Positions 49,882 to 61,053 are shown, numbered from the stretch's first letter. The stretch: DNA of 64,000 nt from Oceanobacillus saliphilus (GCF_023522835.1 NZ_JALCZU010000001.1:186001-250000), one strand, 5' to 3'. Program-made: numbers and translations. The notes: generated by a model not told the origin, from the sequence alone.

Positions 49882-49918
49882 AAGCCCGCCAAGCCACTAA
49901 TTCTGGCCCAGCGGGTCT
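49882..49918 (-). terminator. Terminator of the polysaccharide cluster
   Basis: Minus strand CCCGC-T-GGGCCA pairs with TGGCTT-GGCGGG over a short loop, then CTTATTTGTATT. It directly follows the last gene. Confidence 0.65.
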
Positions 49919-49924
49919 AATTTA

Positions 49925-51091
49925 TTAATCCCTACTAAATAAATCTCTAGTATAAACCTTATCTTCTACATCACGTAAATCATCAGACAATCGATTTGCA
50001 ACAATTACATCTGAAACTCTCTTAAAATCATCAAAATCATTTATTACTCTTGAGTTATAGAATGTCTCTTCATGAAGGGCTGGCTCATATACAACAACTT
50101 CAATACCTTTAGCTTTAATTCGCTTCATAACACCTTGAATAGCGGATTGTCTAAAATTATCTGAGTCCATTTTCATAGTAAGTCGATAGATTCCAACAAT
50201 CTTAGGATTCTTCTTAATAATCATTTCAGCAACATGATCTTTTCTTGTTCTGTTTGCATCTACGATAGCTGTCATTATATTATTCGGTACATCTGCATAA
50301 TTTGCTAATAACTGCTTTGTATCTTTAGGTAGGCAGTAACCGCCATAACCAAACGATGGGTTATTATAGTGATTGCCAATGCGTGGATCTAAGCCAACTC
50401 CATCAATAATTTGCTTACTGTCTAATCCTCTTACCTCTGAATAAGAATCGAGCTCATTAAAAAAGGCGACTCTCATCGCAAGATATGTGTTGGCAAATAG
50501 TTTAATAGCTTCTGCTTCTGTTGAATTTGTAAACAATACAGGAATATCTTCCTTAATCGCTCCTTCAGCTAACAAGTTAGCAAACACCTGAGCTCTGTCA
50601 GACTGTTCCCCAACAATTATACGCGAAGGGTACAAGTTATCGTACAAAGCCTTTCCTTCACGTAAAAATTCAGGTGAGAAAATAATATTTTCGGTTTCGA
50701 ATTTTTCTTTTATTTTTTCTGTATAACCAACCGGAACTGTAGATTTAATAGCCATTATTGCATCTGGATTAATAGATAGTACATTAGCAATAACCGCTTC
50801 AACAGTTCTAGTATTAAAGTAGTTTTTCTCTGGATCATAATTTGTTGGCGTAGAAATAATTACATAATCTGCATCTTTATAAGCTTTATAATTATCTGTA
50901 GTAGCAGTTAAATTTAATTCTTTACTTGCTAAATATTCTTCAATCTCATTATCAATAATAGTAGACCTTTTATTATTAATCATATCTACCTTTTCTTGAA
51001 TAATATCTAATGCAATTACTTCGTTTTTCTGAGCCAGTAATATAGCATTTGATAAGCCAACATAACCTGTTCCAGCAATCGTAATTTTCAT
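49925..51091 (-). CDS. UDP-glucose 6-dehydrogenase
   Basis: 388 residues. N-terminal NAD motif [20 protein letters not shown], central [20 protein letters not shown] and the catalytic Cys in [16 protein letters not shown]. This short form (Ugd type) oxidises UDP-glucose to UDP-glucuronate with two NAD. Last gene of the leftward cluster, 66 bases after rfbB. It suggests that the polymer contains uronic acid. Confidence 0.92.
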   Translation of the reverse strand: MKITIAGTGYVGLSNAILLAQKNEVIALDIIQEKVDMINNKRSTIIDNEIEEYLASKELNLTATTDNYKAYKDADYVIISTPTNYDPEKNYFNTRTVEAVIANVLSINPDAIMAIKSTVPVGYTEKIKEKFETENIIFSPEFLREGKALYDNLYPSRIIVGEQSDRAQVFANLLAEGAIKEDIPVLFTNSTEAEAIKLFANTYLAMRVAFFNELDSYSEVRGLDSKQIIDGVGLDPRIGNHYNNPSFGYGGYCLPKDTKQLLANYADVPNNIMTAIVDANRTRKDHVAEMIIKKNPKIVGIYRLTMKMDSDNFRQSAIQGVMKRIKAKGIEVVVYEPALHEETFYNSRVINDFDDFKRVSDVIVANRLSDDLRDVEDKVYTRDLFSRD

Positions 51092-51157
51092 ATGAACATT
51101 ACCTCTTCCAAAGTTTCAATACCTCTTACTTAATCCACATTTATTAATGGTTTAACT

Positions 51158-52183
51158 TTATTTATTAATACTATATTGCTTTTCAAAATAGTCCTGATAA
51201 TCTCCACTAATAATTTGCTCCCACCATTCTTTGTTATCAAGATACCATTGAATTGTTTGAGCAATTCCTGTTTCAAAATTATAAGTTGGTTTCCAACCTA
51301 AATTTTCTAATTTAGTAGGGTCAATTGCATAACGCTTATCATGTCCTAAGCGATCCTTAACAAAATCAATTAACTCATCTGATTTCCCAAGCGCTTCAAT
51401 AATCGTCTTAACTACCTCTAAATTCGTCAGCTCATTATGACCACCAACATTGTACACTTCTCCATTTACACCTTCATGCATAACTAAATCAATCGCTGCA
51501 CAATGATCAATTACATGTAACCAATCACGTATGTTTTTCCCATCACCATAAACTGGAACCTTTTGGTCATTTAAGACACGAGAAATTGTTAATGGAATTA
51601 ACTTTTCCGGGAAGTGATATGGTCCATAATTATTAGAACAACGAGTGATGTTTACTGGTAATCCATATGTTTCGTGATACGCCCTAACTAATAAATCAGA
51701 TGAGGCTTTACTCGCACTATAAGGGCTATTTGGTTGTAAAGGTGTTTCTTCTGTGAAAAATGTATTTGGGTCAAAATCTAATTCACCATATACCTCATCT
51801 GTCGATACGTGTACAAATTTCGTTACTTCAACTGCTCTAGACGCATCTAACAAAACTTGTGTTCCAAGTACATTCGTTTGAACAAAGATTCCTGGGTCAG
51901 TAATTGAACGATCAACATGACTCTCTGCAGCAAAATGTACAACATAGTCAAACTTCTCTTTTTCAAACAGTGGGACTATGGTTTCACGGTCAGCAATATC
52001 TGCTTTCACAAAAAAATAATTGTCTTTCTTTTCAATATACTTATGCTTTGTTAAGTCACCTGCATAAGTTAATAAATCCATATTATAAATATCATATTGA
52101 GGATACTTATCAACCATATATTGAACAAAATTACCCCCAATAAAACCTGCTCCGCCTGTTACGAGAATCTTCTTTCTAAACAA
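51158..52183 (-). CDS. rfbB: dTDP-glucose 4,6-dehydratase
   Basis: 341 residues, extended SDR. NAD motif VTGGAGFIGGNFV (residues 8-20), HFAAESHVDRSI, catalytic YSASKAS and the conserved RCSNNYGPYHFPEKLIPL. TTG start at 52183, one base behind the stop of rfbD, with AGAGGTG upstream. Second step of dTDP-L-rhamnose synthesis. Confidence 0.95.
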   Translation of the reverse strand: MFRKKILVTGGAGFIGGNFVQYMVDKYPQYDIYNMDLLTYAGDLTKHKYIEKKDNYFFVKADIADRETIVPLFEKEKFDYVVHFAAESHVDRSITDPGIFVQTNVLGTQVLLDASRAVEVTKFVHVSTDEVYGELDFDPNTFFTEETPLQPNSPYSASKASSDLLVRAYHETYGLPVNITRCSNNYGPYHFPEKLIPLTISRVLNDQKVPVYGDGKNIRDWLHVIDHCAAIDLVMHEGVNGEVYNVGGHNELTNLEVVKTIIEALGKSDELIDFVKDRLGHDKRYAIDPTKLENLGWKPTYNFETGIAQTIQWYLDNKEWWEQIISGDYQDYFEKQYSINK

Positions 52184-53038
52184 TTATTTCACCTCTTGTT
52201 TTAATTCATTTAAATAATGTTTAAGTGCATCTTGCCATTTCGGCAAGGGATGAAAACCATTTTCTATCAGATTTTGCTTTGACATCCTTGAATTCTTGGG
52301 ACGAACGGCACGAGTCGGATACTCTTCAGAAGAAATTGAATTAACTTTTACATCTGCATTAGCTTGTTTATATATTTCTTGAGCAAATTCTGCCCAACTA
52401 CAAAAACCTTCGTTTGAAGCATGATAAACTCCATATTTATCGCTTTGGATCATTTCAATAATTAATTGAGCTAAATCGAATGTATAAGTAGGGGAACCTA
52501 CTTGATCACCTACAACATTTACTTCTTTTTTTGTTTCCGCTAATCTGAGCATTGTTTTCACAAAGTTATTTCCATTTATTCCAAAAACCCATGAGATACG
52601 TATGATAAACCAATGGTCTAGCAGTTGTTTTAGTATTTTTTCACCTTCATATTTTGTTAACCCATAATATCCAATCGGATTTGTTTTATCCTTTTCATCG
52701 AATGGTGAATCCCCTTCTCCGTTAAACACGTAATCAGTACTTATATATAAAAACTTTGCATCTATCTCTTTTGCAGTTTTAGCTAAGTGCTTTGTACCTT
52801 CAACATTTACATCCCAGCATTTACTTTTATCATCTTCTGCTTTATCAACTGCTGTATAGGCAGCACAGTGAATAATTGCATCAGGATTCATTTCTTTAAC
52901 GTAGTAAGTAACTGCAGCTTCGTTCGTAATATCTAAATCCTTCGAGCCTATTCCCACCATGTTCAACCCAATTTTCAGACCACTTTGTACGACATCGTAA
53001 CCAAGCTGACCAGTATATCCAGTTACTAATACCTTCAT
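52184..53038 (-). CDS. rfbD: dTDP-4-dehydrorhamnose reductase
   Basis: 284 residues from ATG 53038 (AAGGGGAG 8 bases upstream); an upstream start at 53074 would overlap rfbC. VLVTGYTGQLGYDV binds NADPH, YISTDYVFNGEGDSPFDEKD and YGLTKYEGE hold the active site. Last step of dTDP-L-rhamnose synthesis. Confidence 0.95.
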   Translation of the reverse strand: MKVLVTGYTGQLGYDVVQSGLKIGLNMVGIGSKDLDITNEAAVTYYVKEMNPDAIIHCAAYTAVDKAEDDKSKCWDVNVEGTKHLAKTAKEIDAKFLYISTDYVFNGEGDSPFDEKDKTNPIGYYGLTKYEGEKILKQLLDHWFIIRISWVFGINGNNFVKTMLRLAETKKEVNVVGDQVGSPTYTFDLAQLIIEMIQSDKYGVYHASNEGFCSWAEFAQEIYKQANADVKVNSISSEEYPTRAVRPKNSRMSKQNLIENGFHPLPKWQDALKHYLNELKQEVK

Positions 53039-53051
53039 ATAACTACTCCCC

Positions 53052-53606
53052 TTAGCTGAAGTTATTCTCAGCATCCTTTAGTACCATTGCCTTTTCGTCT
53101 TTTCCTGATAGTATAGGATCTATATCCATGGGCCAATTGATTCCAATAGTAGGATCGTTCCAAATAATGCCACGATCGTATTCTGGAGCATAAAGCTCAT
53201 CCACTTTATATTGTACTTCTACATTTTCAGTTAAGGTCATAAATCCGTGAGCAAATCCTTTTGGAATTAATAATTGCTTTTTATTTTGTTCTGTTAATTC
53301 AATCCCAAACCAATGTCCATAAGTTGGACTATTTTTTCGAATATCTACAGCAACATCATAAATTGCCCCCTTAGTACAGCGTACCAACTTCGTTTGGGCT
53401 TTAGGTTCAAGTTGGTAATGTAATCCTCTTAATGTACCCTTAGCGGCTGAAAATGATTGATTATCTTGGACAAATTTTATATTGATTCCAGCTTCCAACA
53501 AATTCGCCTCATTATATGTCTCCATAAACCAGCCACGATGGTCACCAAATACGTTTGGCTCAACTATAACCACACCATCTAAATTAGTTTTAGTAAGTTT
53601 CATCAT
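53052..53606 (-). CDS. rfbC: dTDP-4-dehydrorhamnose 3,5-epimerase
   Basis: 184 residues, RmlC cupin. DHRGWFMETYNEANL, FVQDNQSFSAAKGTLRGLHY QLEPKAQTKLVR with the catalytic His, and IPKGFAHGFMTL. Third gene function of the rhamnose pathway, set between rfbA and rfbD. Two adjacent ATGs; either may be used. Confidence 0.95.
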   Translation of the reverse strand: MMKLTKTNLDGVVIVEPNVFGDHRGWFMETYNEANLLEAGINIKFVQDNQSFSAAKGTLRGLHYQLEPKAQTKLVRCTKGAIYDVAVDIRKNSPTYGHWFGIELTEQNKKQLLIPKGFAHGFMTLTENVEVQYKVDELYAPEYDRGIIWNDPTIGINWPMDIDPILSGKDEKAMVLKDAENNFS

Positions 53607-53626
53607 TCTTTCACTTCTTTCAATTC

Positions 53627-54505
53627 TTAATATTTTATTTCTCCATTTGCAACTTTCATTAAATATTGACCATAACCTGTTTTGCTAAGTCTCTCGCCAC
53701 AATCCCATAATTGTTCCTTAGTAATCCAGCCATTAATAAATGCAACTTCTTCTGGAGCAGCAATTTTAATCCCTTGATGTTCTTCAACTGTTTTAACAAA
53801 GTTTGTTGCTTCAACTAAGCTTTGATGTGTTCCGGTATCTAACCAAGTAAACCCTCTACCTAATAGTTCCACATCCAAATCCCCTAGTTTTAAATATGCT
53901 TCATTTATAGAGGTGATTTCGAGTTCACCGCGTGCAGATGGCTTTACATTTTTTGCAATATCAACCACACGGTTATCATAAAAATATAAACCGGTAATAG
54001 CGTAATTGGATTTGGGGATTTCCGGCTTTTCTTCTACACTAACTACCTTACCAAACTCATTAAACTCTACAACTCCAAAGCGTTGTGGATCTTGTACATG
54101 ATATCCAAACACGGTAGCACCAGTTTCTTTATTTGCTGCACGTTGAAGTATTTTTCTCATACCACTACCATAATAGATGTTATCCCCTAAAATCATAGCC
54201 ACTGAGTCATCTTTAATAAATTCTTCACCAATTAAAAAGGCCTGAGCTAATCCATCAGGGCTTTGCTGTACTTCATATTTTAGATTCAATCCGAATTGAG
54301 CTCCATCGCCCAGTAAAGATTCAAAACGAGGAGTATCTTCAGGTGTTGAAATAATTAGTATATCCTTTACTCCTGCAAGCATTAAAGTTGATAATGGGTA
54401 ATAAATCATTGGTTTATCATAAACTGGTAACAATTGTTTACTTGTTACCATTGTGAGAGGATATAAACGCGTACCGCTACCTCCTGCTAATATAATCCCT
54501 TTCAT
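53627..54505 (-). CDS. rfbA: Glucose-1-phosphate thymidylyltransferase
   Basis: 292 residues. Nucleotidyltransferase motif [20 protein letters not shown] (residues 4-23), [27 protein letters not shown]. Makes dTDP-glucose, the first step of the rhamnose pathway. AAAGGAGC precedes the ATG. The gene order A-C-D-B is complete for dTDP-L-rhamnose. Confidence 0.95.
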   Translation of the reverse strand: MKGIILAGGSGTRLYPLTMVTSKQLLPVYDKPMIYYPLSTLMLAGVKDILIISTPEDTPRFESLLGDGAQFGLNLKYEVQQSPDGLAQAFLIGEEFIKDDSVAMILGDNIYYGSGMRKILQRAANKETGATVFGYHVQDPQRFGVVEFNEFGKVVSVEEKPEIPKSNYAITGLYFYDNRVVDIAKNVKPSARGELEITSINEAYLKLGDLDVELLGRGFTWLDTGTHQSLVEATNFVKTVEEHQGIKIAAPEEVAFINGWITKEQLWDCGERLSKTGYGQYLMKVANGEIKY

Positions 54506-54630
54506 TCATATAAGCTCCTTTCTATTCGCCCAAGTAATTTTTATTAACATTTGATGATAACATTTCTAACAAGATATATGACTAACAATCTACCTTGATA
54601 TCAAGAGTATAAGATTTAAATTATTGATAC

Positions 54631-55935
54631 TTACAAGTTTGTTCTAATTTTTTTATTATCAAACTTTTTACACAAGCTAAAAATTGATAACATTAGTAGA
54701 ATATTCAGAAGACCACTAGATGCACAAAACAGAGCTATAGCAATTATTTCACTAGAAAAAATTATAGAACCTAATAGTAACAAGGAGATACGAATTATCA
54801 CTGAAATTATCGTAAATATTAAATGGAATTTCTGTGCTAATATTACTGGCAATGCTCTTAATGCTGGTTGCAAGATAAACGATGAAAAGCTCCACAATGA
54901 TATCCACCTTGCATATTCACCTGCTTCTGTCCATTCTGAACCAAACACAAAACTAAATAAAATTGGACCAAAAATAATAACAACCCCATAAGGTAAAATT
55001 CCTATACCAGCAAGAATGAGTGTTGCCTTTTTCAGAACTTGTGTAACGGATATACCATCATTCGCTACTCTAGCAATTTTGGGGTAAAATACGTCACCAA
55101 CTGATTTTCCTATTAGTTGAGTAGGTACTCCTAGGACAGTTCTTCCTATATTGTAAAACCCAACCGCAGCAGGACCAAAAAAACTTGCCATCATTAAAAC
55201 AGGAATACCTTCTGAAATAGAGTTTACAATAGTTTGGGGTGCTCTATATAATGGAAAATCCTTATAATCTTTTATGATACCTCTTATGGAAGTCCGGTCT
55301 TTAATAATATCTGAGGGAAGCTTATAACTAGTCTTCCTTGTAAATAAATGCATTAAAATAGCTTTTAATCCTTGTGTTAAGGCTGTAAATAAAATCAACA
55401 CTGATGCAAATGGATGAACTAAACCAATACCTACCTTTCCTCCATTGACTATAAGAGCTTGCAAAAAAGTAACCTTAGCGGAAATAGTAAATTGTTTAGT
55501 TCGAATTAGCCACTGCTCCATGACTTGTAATAGCCCTGCTGATAAAATTACTACAGGAATCAAATACAAGTAAGAATTAATGTCTTCTAATTGAAAAACC
55601 CGAACAATTGGTTCATGAAATAATATTATCAACAATCCTACTACTATTGAAAAAAGAACTGCAATTAACAAGGAAAGACGAATTAGTCCCTTAGCATCTT
55701 TTTCACGCTGTGGAAGTACTATAGCTATAGGAAATGTTAATGCTGCAATAGGGGCAAAAAAAGACACAAGTGCTATAAATGTCCCCATTAATCCATAGGC
55801 TTCTGGTCCATAGATTCTTGTAATAATAGGAGAAAGAGCTACACCTATTACTTGAGCGGCAGCTGTTCCAGAAGACAATATTACTACATTACGAACAAAT
55901 GGCTTTTTAGCGATTTTTAAAATTTTATTTTTCAT
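54631..55935 (-). CDS. Polysaccharide flippase (Wzx-like, MATE/MOP superfamily)
   Basis: About 434 residues with 12-14 membrane helices. Start NKILKIAKKPFVRNVVILSS GTAAAQVIGVALSPIITRIYGPEAYG is typical of O-antigen/teichuronic flippases. It moves lipid-linked repeat units across the membrane. The ATG at 55935 has AAGGG 9 bases upstream; the in-frame TTG at 55959 lacks a site. Confidence 0.9.
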   Translation of the reverse strand: MKNKILKIAKKPFVRNVVILSSGTAAAQVIGVALSPIITRIYGPEAYGLMGTFIALVSFFAPIAALTFPIAIVLPQREKDAKGLIRLSLLIAVLFSIVVGLLIILFHEPIVRVFQLEDINSYLYLIPVVILSAGLLQVMEQWLIRTKQFTISAKVTFLQALIVNGGKVGIGLVHPFASVLILFTALTQGLKAILMHLFTRKTSYKLPSDIIKDRTSIRGIIKDYKDFPLYRAPQTIVNSISEGIPVLMMASFFGPAAVGFYNIGRTVLGVPTQLIGKSVGDVFYPKIARVANDGISVTQVLKKATLILAGIGILPYGVVIIFGPILFSFVFGSEWTEAGEYARWISLWSFSSFILQPALRALPVILAQKFHLIFTIISVIIRISLLLLGSIIFSSEIIAIALFCASSGLLNILLMLSIFSLCKKFDNKKIRTNL

Positions 55936-56071
55936 TCTGATATCCCTTACTTTTTCCAAATTCTAGATTGGGGAAAGGAGATCTCAATGCTAATCTCCCA
56001 AAACTTTATATTTTCAAAAAATACAAATACTATTCATAATTGTTCTATACGAAATAAATTAATATTATCTT

Positions 56072-57391
56072 TTATAAGCTCCAATAAGTGTATCCTTTTT
56101 CGTCAATCTCTTTTCTGTTAAAGATACTTTTTACATCAACAATAATTTTGGCTTTATTATTATGTTTAGCGAACAATGAATCTACTTCTTCCAAACTCAT
56201 TTTCTTGAACGTGTCATGTGCAACCGCAAGAACCAAACAATCAGCATCTTTCACTTCCCTTATATCAACCAAATCAATATCATACTCTCTCTTTGCTTCT
56301 TCTGTATCTGCAACTGGATCTACCACAATTGGTTCAATTCCATAATCTGTTAAGCTTGAAATTATATCAATAACTTTTGAGTTTCTGGTATCTGGTGTGT
56401 TTTCCTTAAAGGTCATTCCTAAAATTACTACTTTAGCTTGTTTAACAACCTTATCCGTTAAAATTAGCTTCTTAATAATTGCATCAGCAATAAATTTACC
56501 CATTCCATCATTAATTTTTCTCCCGGAAAGAATAATTTGACTGTGATAACCTAATTTCTCCGCCTCATAGACAAAATAGTATGGGTCAACGCCTATACAA
56601 TGCCCACCAACAAGTCCAGGATAGAATTTAAGCGCATTCCATTTTGTATTCATTGCCTCGATTACTTCTTTTGTATCAATTCCCATGCGGTCAAATACCA
56701 TAGCAAGTTCATTCATAAATGCAATATTAATATCTCTCTGGCTATTTTCAACAACCTTAGCCGCTTCTGCTACTTTTATTGAGCCTACTTTATGAACACC
56801 AGCTTCAATTACTAATTCGTACACTCTAGCGATATCATGCAAACTCTCTTTATCCATACCAGATACGATCTTAATAATGTTCTCTAATCTATGTTGTTTA
56901 TCACCCGGATTAATTCGTTCAGGAGAATAGCCTATCTTAAAGTCAACGCCACATTTCAATCCAGACTCTCTTTCCAATATTGGAACACAAATGTCTTCAG
57001 TAACTCCTGGATAAACAGTAGATTCATAAACTACAATAGAACCTTTACTCAGGTTTCTACCAACAGTAGAACTTGCAAGTTCAACAGGTGTAAGGTCTGG
57101 AGTTTTATCAATGTTAATTGGAGTTGGAACCCCTATTATATGAAATTTTGCTTCTTTTAATCTTGTTTCATCCGAAGTAAAATCAACGGTGGTTTGTTTT
57201 ATTCCCTCGTTACCTATTTCATTTGTTGGATCTATACCACTTTTATATAATTCAATTTTTCTTGAATCTATATCAAAGCCAATAACCTCTAGCTTCTTTG
57301 CAAATGCAACTGCTATAGGCATTCCGACGTACCCTAAGCCTATTACTGCTATTTTTTCTTCCTTATTAACTAATTTTTCAAATATACTCAT
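56072..57391 (-). CDS. UDP-N-acetylhexosamine dehydrogenase (TviB/WecC-like)
   Basis: 439 residues from ATG 57391 (TGAGGAAA upstream). NAD motif IAVIGLGYVGMPIAVAFAKK, VYESTVYPGVTEDICVP, GYSPERINPGDK and catalytic Cys in GLVGGHCIGVDPYYF. The GGHCIGVDPYY form marks the UDP-GlcNAc/GalNAc/ManNAc dehydrogenases rather than UDP-glucose enzymes. It supplies an N-acetyl-hexosaminuronic acid. Two different nucleotide-sugar dehydrogenases in one cluster predict an acidic polymer. Confidence 0.9.
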   Translation of the reverse strand: MSIFEKLVNKEEKIAVIGLGYVGMPIAVAFAKKLEVIGFDIDSRKIELYKSGIDPTNEIGNEGIKQTTVDFTSDETRLKEAKFHIIGVPTPINIDKTPDLTPVELASSTVGRNLSKGSIVVYESTVYPGVTEDICVPILERESGLKCGVDFKIGYSPERINPGDKQHRLENIIKIVSGMDKESLHDIARVYELVIEAGVHKVGSIKVAEAAKVVENSQRDINIAFMNELAMVFDRMGIDTKEVIEAMNTKWNALKFYPGLVGGHCIGVDPYYFVYEAEKLGYHSQIILSGRKINDGMGKFIADAIIKKLILTDKVVKQAKVVILGMTFKENTPDTRNSKVIDIISSLTDYGIEPIVVDPVADTEEAKREYDIDLVDIREVKDADCLVLAVAHDTFKKMSLEEVDSLFAKHNNKAKIIVDVKSIFNRKEIDEKGYTYWSL

Positions 57392-57473
57392 TTTATATTT
57401 CCTCACTTTAAACTTTTATTTCTAATAATAATCAGTAGAAATACTACTTTAATCTTGTCTCCATACAAATTAC

Positions 57474-58604
57474 TTACTTAATAAAATTAATTATTGGTTT
57501 CATAGCTACATCATAGTCGAAATGCGTCTTCGCATATCGCATAATATTTTTTTGAATTGTTTGAATTGATTCTTTACTAAGAGCATCATGATAAAATTCT
57601 ATAATATTATTAAAATCTAAATCTGAATCATCTGCTGGGACTTTGAAATAGTAATTGTATTGTTCATCATAATCAAGTTCTGTTTTAACCCCTGATATAA
57701 TTAACAATCCCTTTGCACAGTATTCTTTTCCCTTTAAAGAACTATTATATTCAACCCCAGACCTATGCCTTCCTAAACTATCTAATCCAATCTCACACTG
57801 TTCATATACTTTATCCAATTCACTCCCTGTTAACATCCCATATAAGAATACATGCTGGTTCAAATTATATTCTTCTATCATTTTTTTATACTTTTCCATC
57901 TCTTCCCCATCTCCAACTATATGGAGATTAACTATTCTACTATTCTGACCATCTTTATAATAATTTGCTAATCCTTTTATTGCCCTATCATATCCATGCC
58001 AATAGGCTAAACTTGAACAAGCAATGAGGTTAACCTCTTCTTCATTGGCATGTTCTGTTAAGTGTTTTCTCTTTAATGTGGTGAAATTAATTGCGTTTGA
58101 AACCGTTAATGTCGGAATTTTAAATACTTCTTTATCTCTTGAGTAAGTAACTACTTTATCAACATATAAATTAAGGTGATTTCTCCAATATTTATCTTTG
58201 AAAACTAATGGCAGGGATTTAATTTCAGTTAGCTCTTTATCATAAGGATAAGTTGGTATTTCGACTATTATTTTTATGCTAGATTTTACTCTCTTGACTT
58301 TTTTCAGGAAATATATTAAATCTCCATCCATATACCACGATTTTCTTATATAGATAAAGTCATAGCTAGAAATAGTTGAATATTCGAAATCCCACCTATG
58401 CAAATGTGAAAATGGTAATCTTCTTTCAATACGATATATTTTTTGATTTCTTTTGGAATATGGATTATAAAAATCCATATGAATCCCACTACGCTTAAAT
58501 GAATTGATTTGATTGTAAATTTTCTTCGCAATTCCATTAGATGTAACCTCTGTAATCCTGTCCAAGAAAAAATTTGCTCCAAAAGCTATATATAAACCTC
58601 TCAA
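57474..58604 (-). CDS. Glycosyltransferase (GT4-type, GT-B fold)
   Basis: 376 residues. C-terminal nucleotide-sugar domain with NLIACSSLAYWHGYDRAIKG, VNLHIVGDGEEMEKYKKMIE and the ELDKVYEQCEIGLDSLGRHR block. TTG start with GGAGG 8 bases upstream. Layout and several phrases (EIPTYPYDKE, YWHGYDRAIKGL) recur in the enzyme at 61067, so the two are related duplicates adding different sugars. Acceptor unknown. Confidence 0.85.
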   Translation of the reverse strand: MRGLYIAFGANFFLDRITEVTSNGIAKKIYNQINSFKRSGIHMDFYNPYSKRNQKIYRIERRLPFSHLHRWDFEYSTISSYDFIYIRKSWYMDGDLIYFLKKVKRVKSSIKIIVEIPTYPYDKELTEIKSLPLVFKDKYWRNHLNLYVDKVVTYSRDKEVFKIPTLTVSNAINFTTLKRKHLTEHANEEEVNLIACSSLAYWHGYDRAIKGLANYYKDGQNSRIVNLHIVGDGEEMEKYKKMIEEYNLNQHVFLYGMLTGSELDKVYEQCEIGLDSLGRHRSGVEYNSSLKGKEYCAKGLLIISGVKTELDYDEQYNYYFKVPADDSDLDFNNIIEFYHDALSKESIQTIQKNIMRYAKTHFDYDVAMKPIINFIK

Positions 58605-58808
58605 TGTATAACCTCCATTAGATGCATTTTTAAAAAGGATGCCCTTTGCAAGAGAGTACCATGCACCTTTTTAGACCGAAATTAATCTATACCAATCATA
58701 TATCTTTGACATTAATATCAAACTTTCCTAGTAGTTTTAAAAGTGCCTCTATAGATATGCAATTAAAAGACATAAAATTAGTAAGCTTTGATAATATAAA
58801 ATATAACA

Positions 58809-60119
58809 TTATGTCTTATTAGTGTTCTTTTCATGGTTATCATATAAAATGATAAAGCATAACAAAAACATAATATATGCACCAGGACTTGCTTTAACAA
58901 CATCTAGTTTAACCATATATATTAAAACCGAAAATATTAAATAAAATCCTATTGCTTTCTTTAGTCCACTATCAGAAGTTTTTATGACCGTTTTTAATAA
59001 TTTTGTGTATAGAGCTATAACAATTAACAGTCCTACAATACCAAATTTCCAAATAACATTAACATACCCAACGTCACTCCCAGTGTTAATTAAATCCTTT
59101 GGTGTTAAACCAGTTCCAAATATAATTGATAGATCAGTAGGAAAAAACCAAAACATAGAGGCATTTGTATAATAACCCCCTGTTACTTCACCTTCTGTAA
59201 TTAATGCTATTGTTGAATCAATTCCTTCTTTCATCCAGGTATAAGTTGTTGGAGCATTTAATTGAATTAGATTAAAAACAGCACTTAATAGATAAGACAA
59301 AATTAGTAAACTAAACAATACCTTTAAAAACGAAGTAGCTTTCCCACTATAAATTAGATATAACAATAAAGATATTATTAGGCCTAAAACAGATAATAAT
59401 AACCCTGTCCTTGAATTTAATAATGGCATCATAAATATGGCACCTGATATAATGAAATAAAGTTTATTTCTATATAATGCATAATTGAATGTAGTTATAA
59501 ACATTATACTAGTTACGTATCCAAACATATCATAAAGACTATAAGCAAATCCGAAATTTCTCTTTCCGGAGATATCAGTAACATAGGTTGAAATCTTATT
59601 AGATGAACTAATATTTGTGGACATAATTTGGATAAAATAATTTTTTATATCAGATGATAAAAATGAGGCAATGACTAATACTGCTTGTATTGAAGCAGCA
59701 AATATTATCATCTTTATTAAAAAGTAAAAGTCATATCCCTTTTTTTGGGATCTTGTGGTTACAAATAAACCTATTGCTATAATATATAATCCGTAGGATA
59801 TGAGACCAATGAATGTGTTTAAAAATGCACTTGTTAAATTTACATCATTTCTAAAAAGAAAGTTTAAACCGGTAATAACCACTCCGTATATAAAATATAG
59901 TAAATAACCTTTTATAAATATAGTAATTCTACTTTTGGCTATAGCTACTTTTGCATAACCATAATTTAGAACTACATAAATTATTGAGTATATTGTCAAT
60001 ATTGGTTCGAAACTAAAATTTTTAATTAAAGGTGGGTCAAATAACCATAAAAAAAGATAAAGTATTAACACTATATCAAGTTTGAATAAATTTCGATTTA
60101 TAACTCGACCATTTTGCAT
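58809..60119 (-). CDS. Polysaccharide polymerase (Wzy-like)
   Basis: 436 residues with about 11 hydrophobic segments and a large extracellular loop around residues 285-345 (LNAPTTYTWMKEGIDSTIAL...LSIIFGTGLTPKDL). Such topology, low similarity and position between glycosyltransferases are typical of O-antigen polymerases. The segment FLNTFIGLISYGLYIIAIGL and the Asn/Ser-rich region near 170 are not diagnostic. AAAGGAG precedes the ATG. Assigned by topology and context. Confidence 0.75.
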   Translation of the reverse strand: MQNGRVINRNLFKLDIVLILYLFLWLFDPPLIKNFSFEPILTIYSIIYVVLNYGYAKVAIAKSRITIFIKGYLLYFIYGVVITGLNFLFRNDVNLTSAFLNTFIGLISYGLYIIAIGLFVTTRSQKKGYDFYFLIKMIIFAASIQAVLVIASFLSSDIKNYFIQIMSTNISSSNKISTYVTDISGKRNFGFAYSLYDMFGYVTSIMFITTFNYALYRNKLYFIISGAIFMMPLLNSRTGLLLSVLGLIISLLLYLIYSGKATSFLKVLFSLLILSYLLSAVFNLIQLNAPTTYTWMKEGIDSTIALITEGEVTGGYYTNASMFWFFPTDLSIIFGTGLTPKDLINTGSDVGYVNVIWKFGIVGLLIVIALYTKLLKTVIKTSDSGLKKAIGFYLIFSVLIYMVKLDVVKASPGAYIMFLLCFIILYDNHEKNTNKT

Positions 60120-60156
60120 GTTGCAACTCCTTTAAAACTAGTAATGTAACTTGCTA

Positions 60157-61053
60157 CTAGCCTTCAGATTTATTAATCGATAATAAATCTTTATATATTA
60201 AGCTTCTCATCACTTTACGTGACTTTATACCATGACGCATAATAAACATTTTACGTTCCCAACTACTTGATACCACTTGCATCGTTGAACCGTACTCTTT
60301 ATGAAGAATACTAATATCTGGTGTGTATAGCATAACTAAACCATCTCGCTCAGCAATATACTTTAATATAGCTTCTTCAAAATACAAAAATGTTTGGTCA
60401 TTTAGACCATTATATTTATCAAGATATGAGCTGGACAAAATCAAGCAACTACCTTGTAATTCAACGTTAATCAAATCATTATTAATTTTATCAGAGCGTT
60501 CTTTTATCACTTTAGAAGAAAGCCAATTCTTCATTTTTATATAAATTTCAATTATGTCTATATGAAGATACAAGAGAATAAGCTCAATATATTTAATCCA
60601 AAGCATGTAGTTAATAGTCAAAAGATTATATTTTTTTGTTTTTCTTGGATTACCATGTGTAATGCCATCCAAATTAAGTATATCTGGCCCCATCACATGG
60701 AATTGATATTTATCATATTTGTGAGATATGACCTCATTCCAATTTCCTGAAATAATTTCTGTATCACTATTAAGTAAAACAACAAAATTATTTGGAAACA
60801 ATTTTCTTGAGTACTCAATACCAACATTAAGGCCCTTAGCAAACCCAAGATTTTGTGAATTAGTTAATACATGAATTTCTTTATTATCTTTATATTCTTT
60901 TCTTAACCTTTCTCCTGAATCGTTACCCGAACCATTATCTACAATTATGACAACATTATTTTCATGTAGATTGGCTTTATTAATGGATTTTACACACTGG
61001 AAAGTATCCTCATACTTTTTATAATGCAAAATAATAAACGATAATCTAACCAT
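60157..61053 (-). CDS. Glycosyltransferase family 2
   Basis: 298 residues. GT-A fold: LSFIILHYKKYEDTFQCVKS at the start, VVIIVDNGSGNDSGE, NLGFAKGLNVGIEYS and the metal motif in VVLLNSDTEII. LQGSCLILSSSYLDKYNGLN and FLYFEEAILKYIAERDG form the acceptor region seen in rhamnosyltransferases, which fits the rhamnose genes. GAGGAGGGG precedes the ATG. Confidence 0.88.
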   Translation of the reverse strand: MVRLSFIILHYKKYEDTFQCVKSINKANLHENNVVIIVDNGSGNDSGERLRKEYKDNKEIHVLTNSQNLGFAKGLNVGIEYSRKLFPNNFVVLLNSDTEIISGNWNEVISHKYDKYQFHVMGPDILNLDGITHGNPRKTKKYNLLTINYMLWIKYIELILLYLHIDIIEIYIKMKNWLSSKVIKERSDKINNDLINVELQGSCLILSSSYLDKYNGLNDQTFLYFEEAILKYIAERDGLVMLYTPDISILHKEYGSTMQVVSSSWERKMFIMRHGIKSRKVMRSLIYKDLLSINKSEG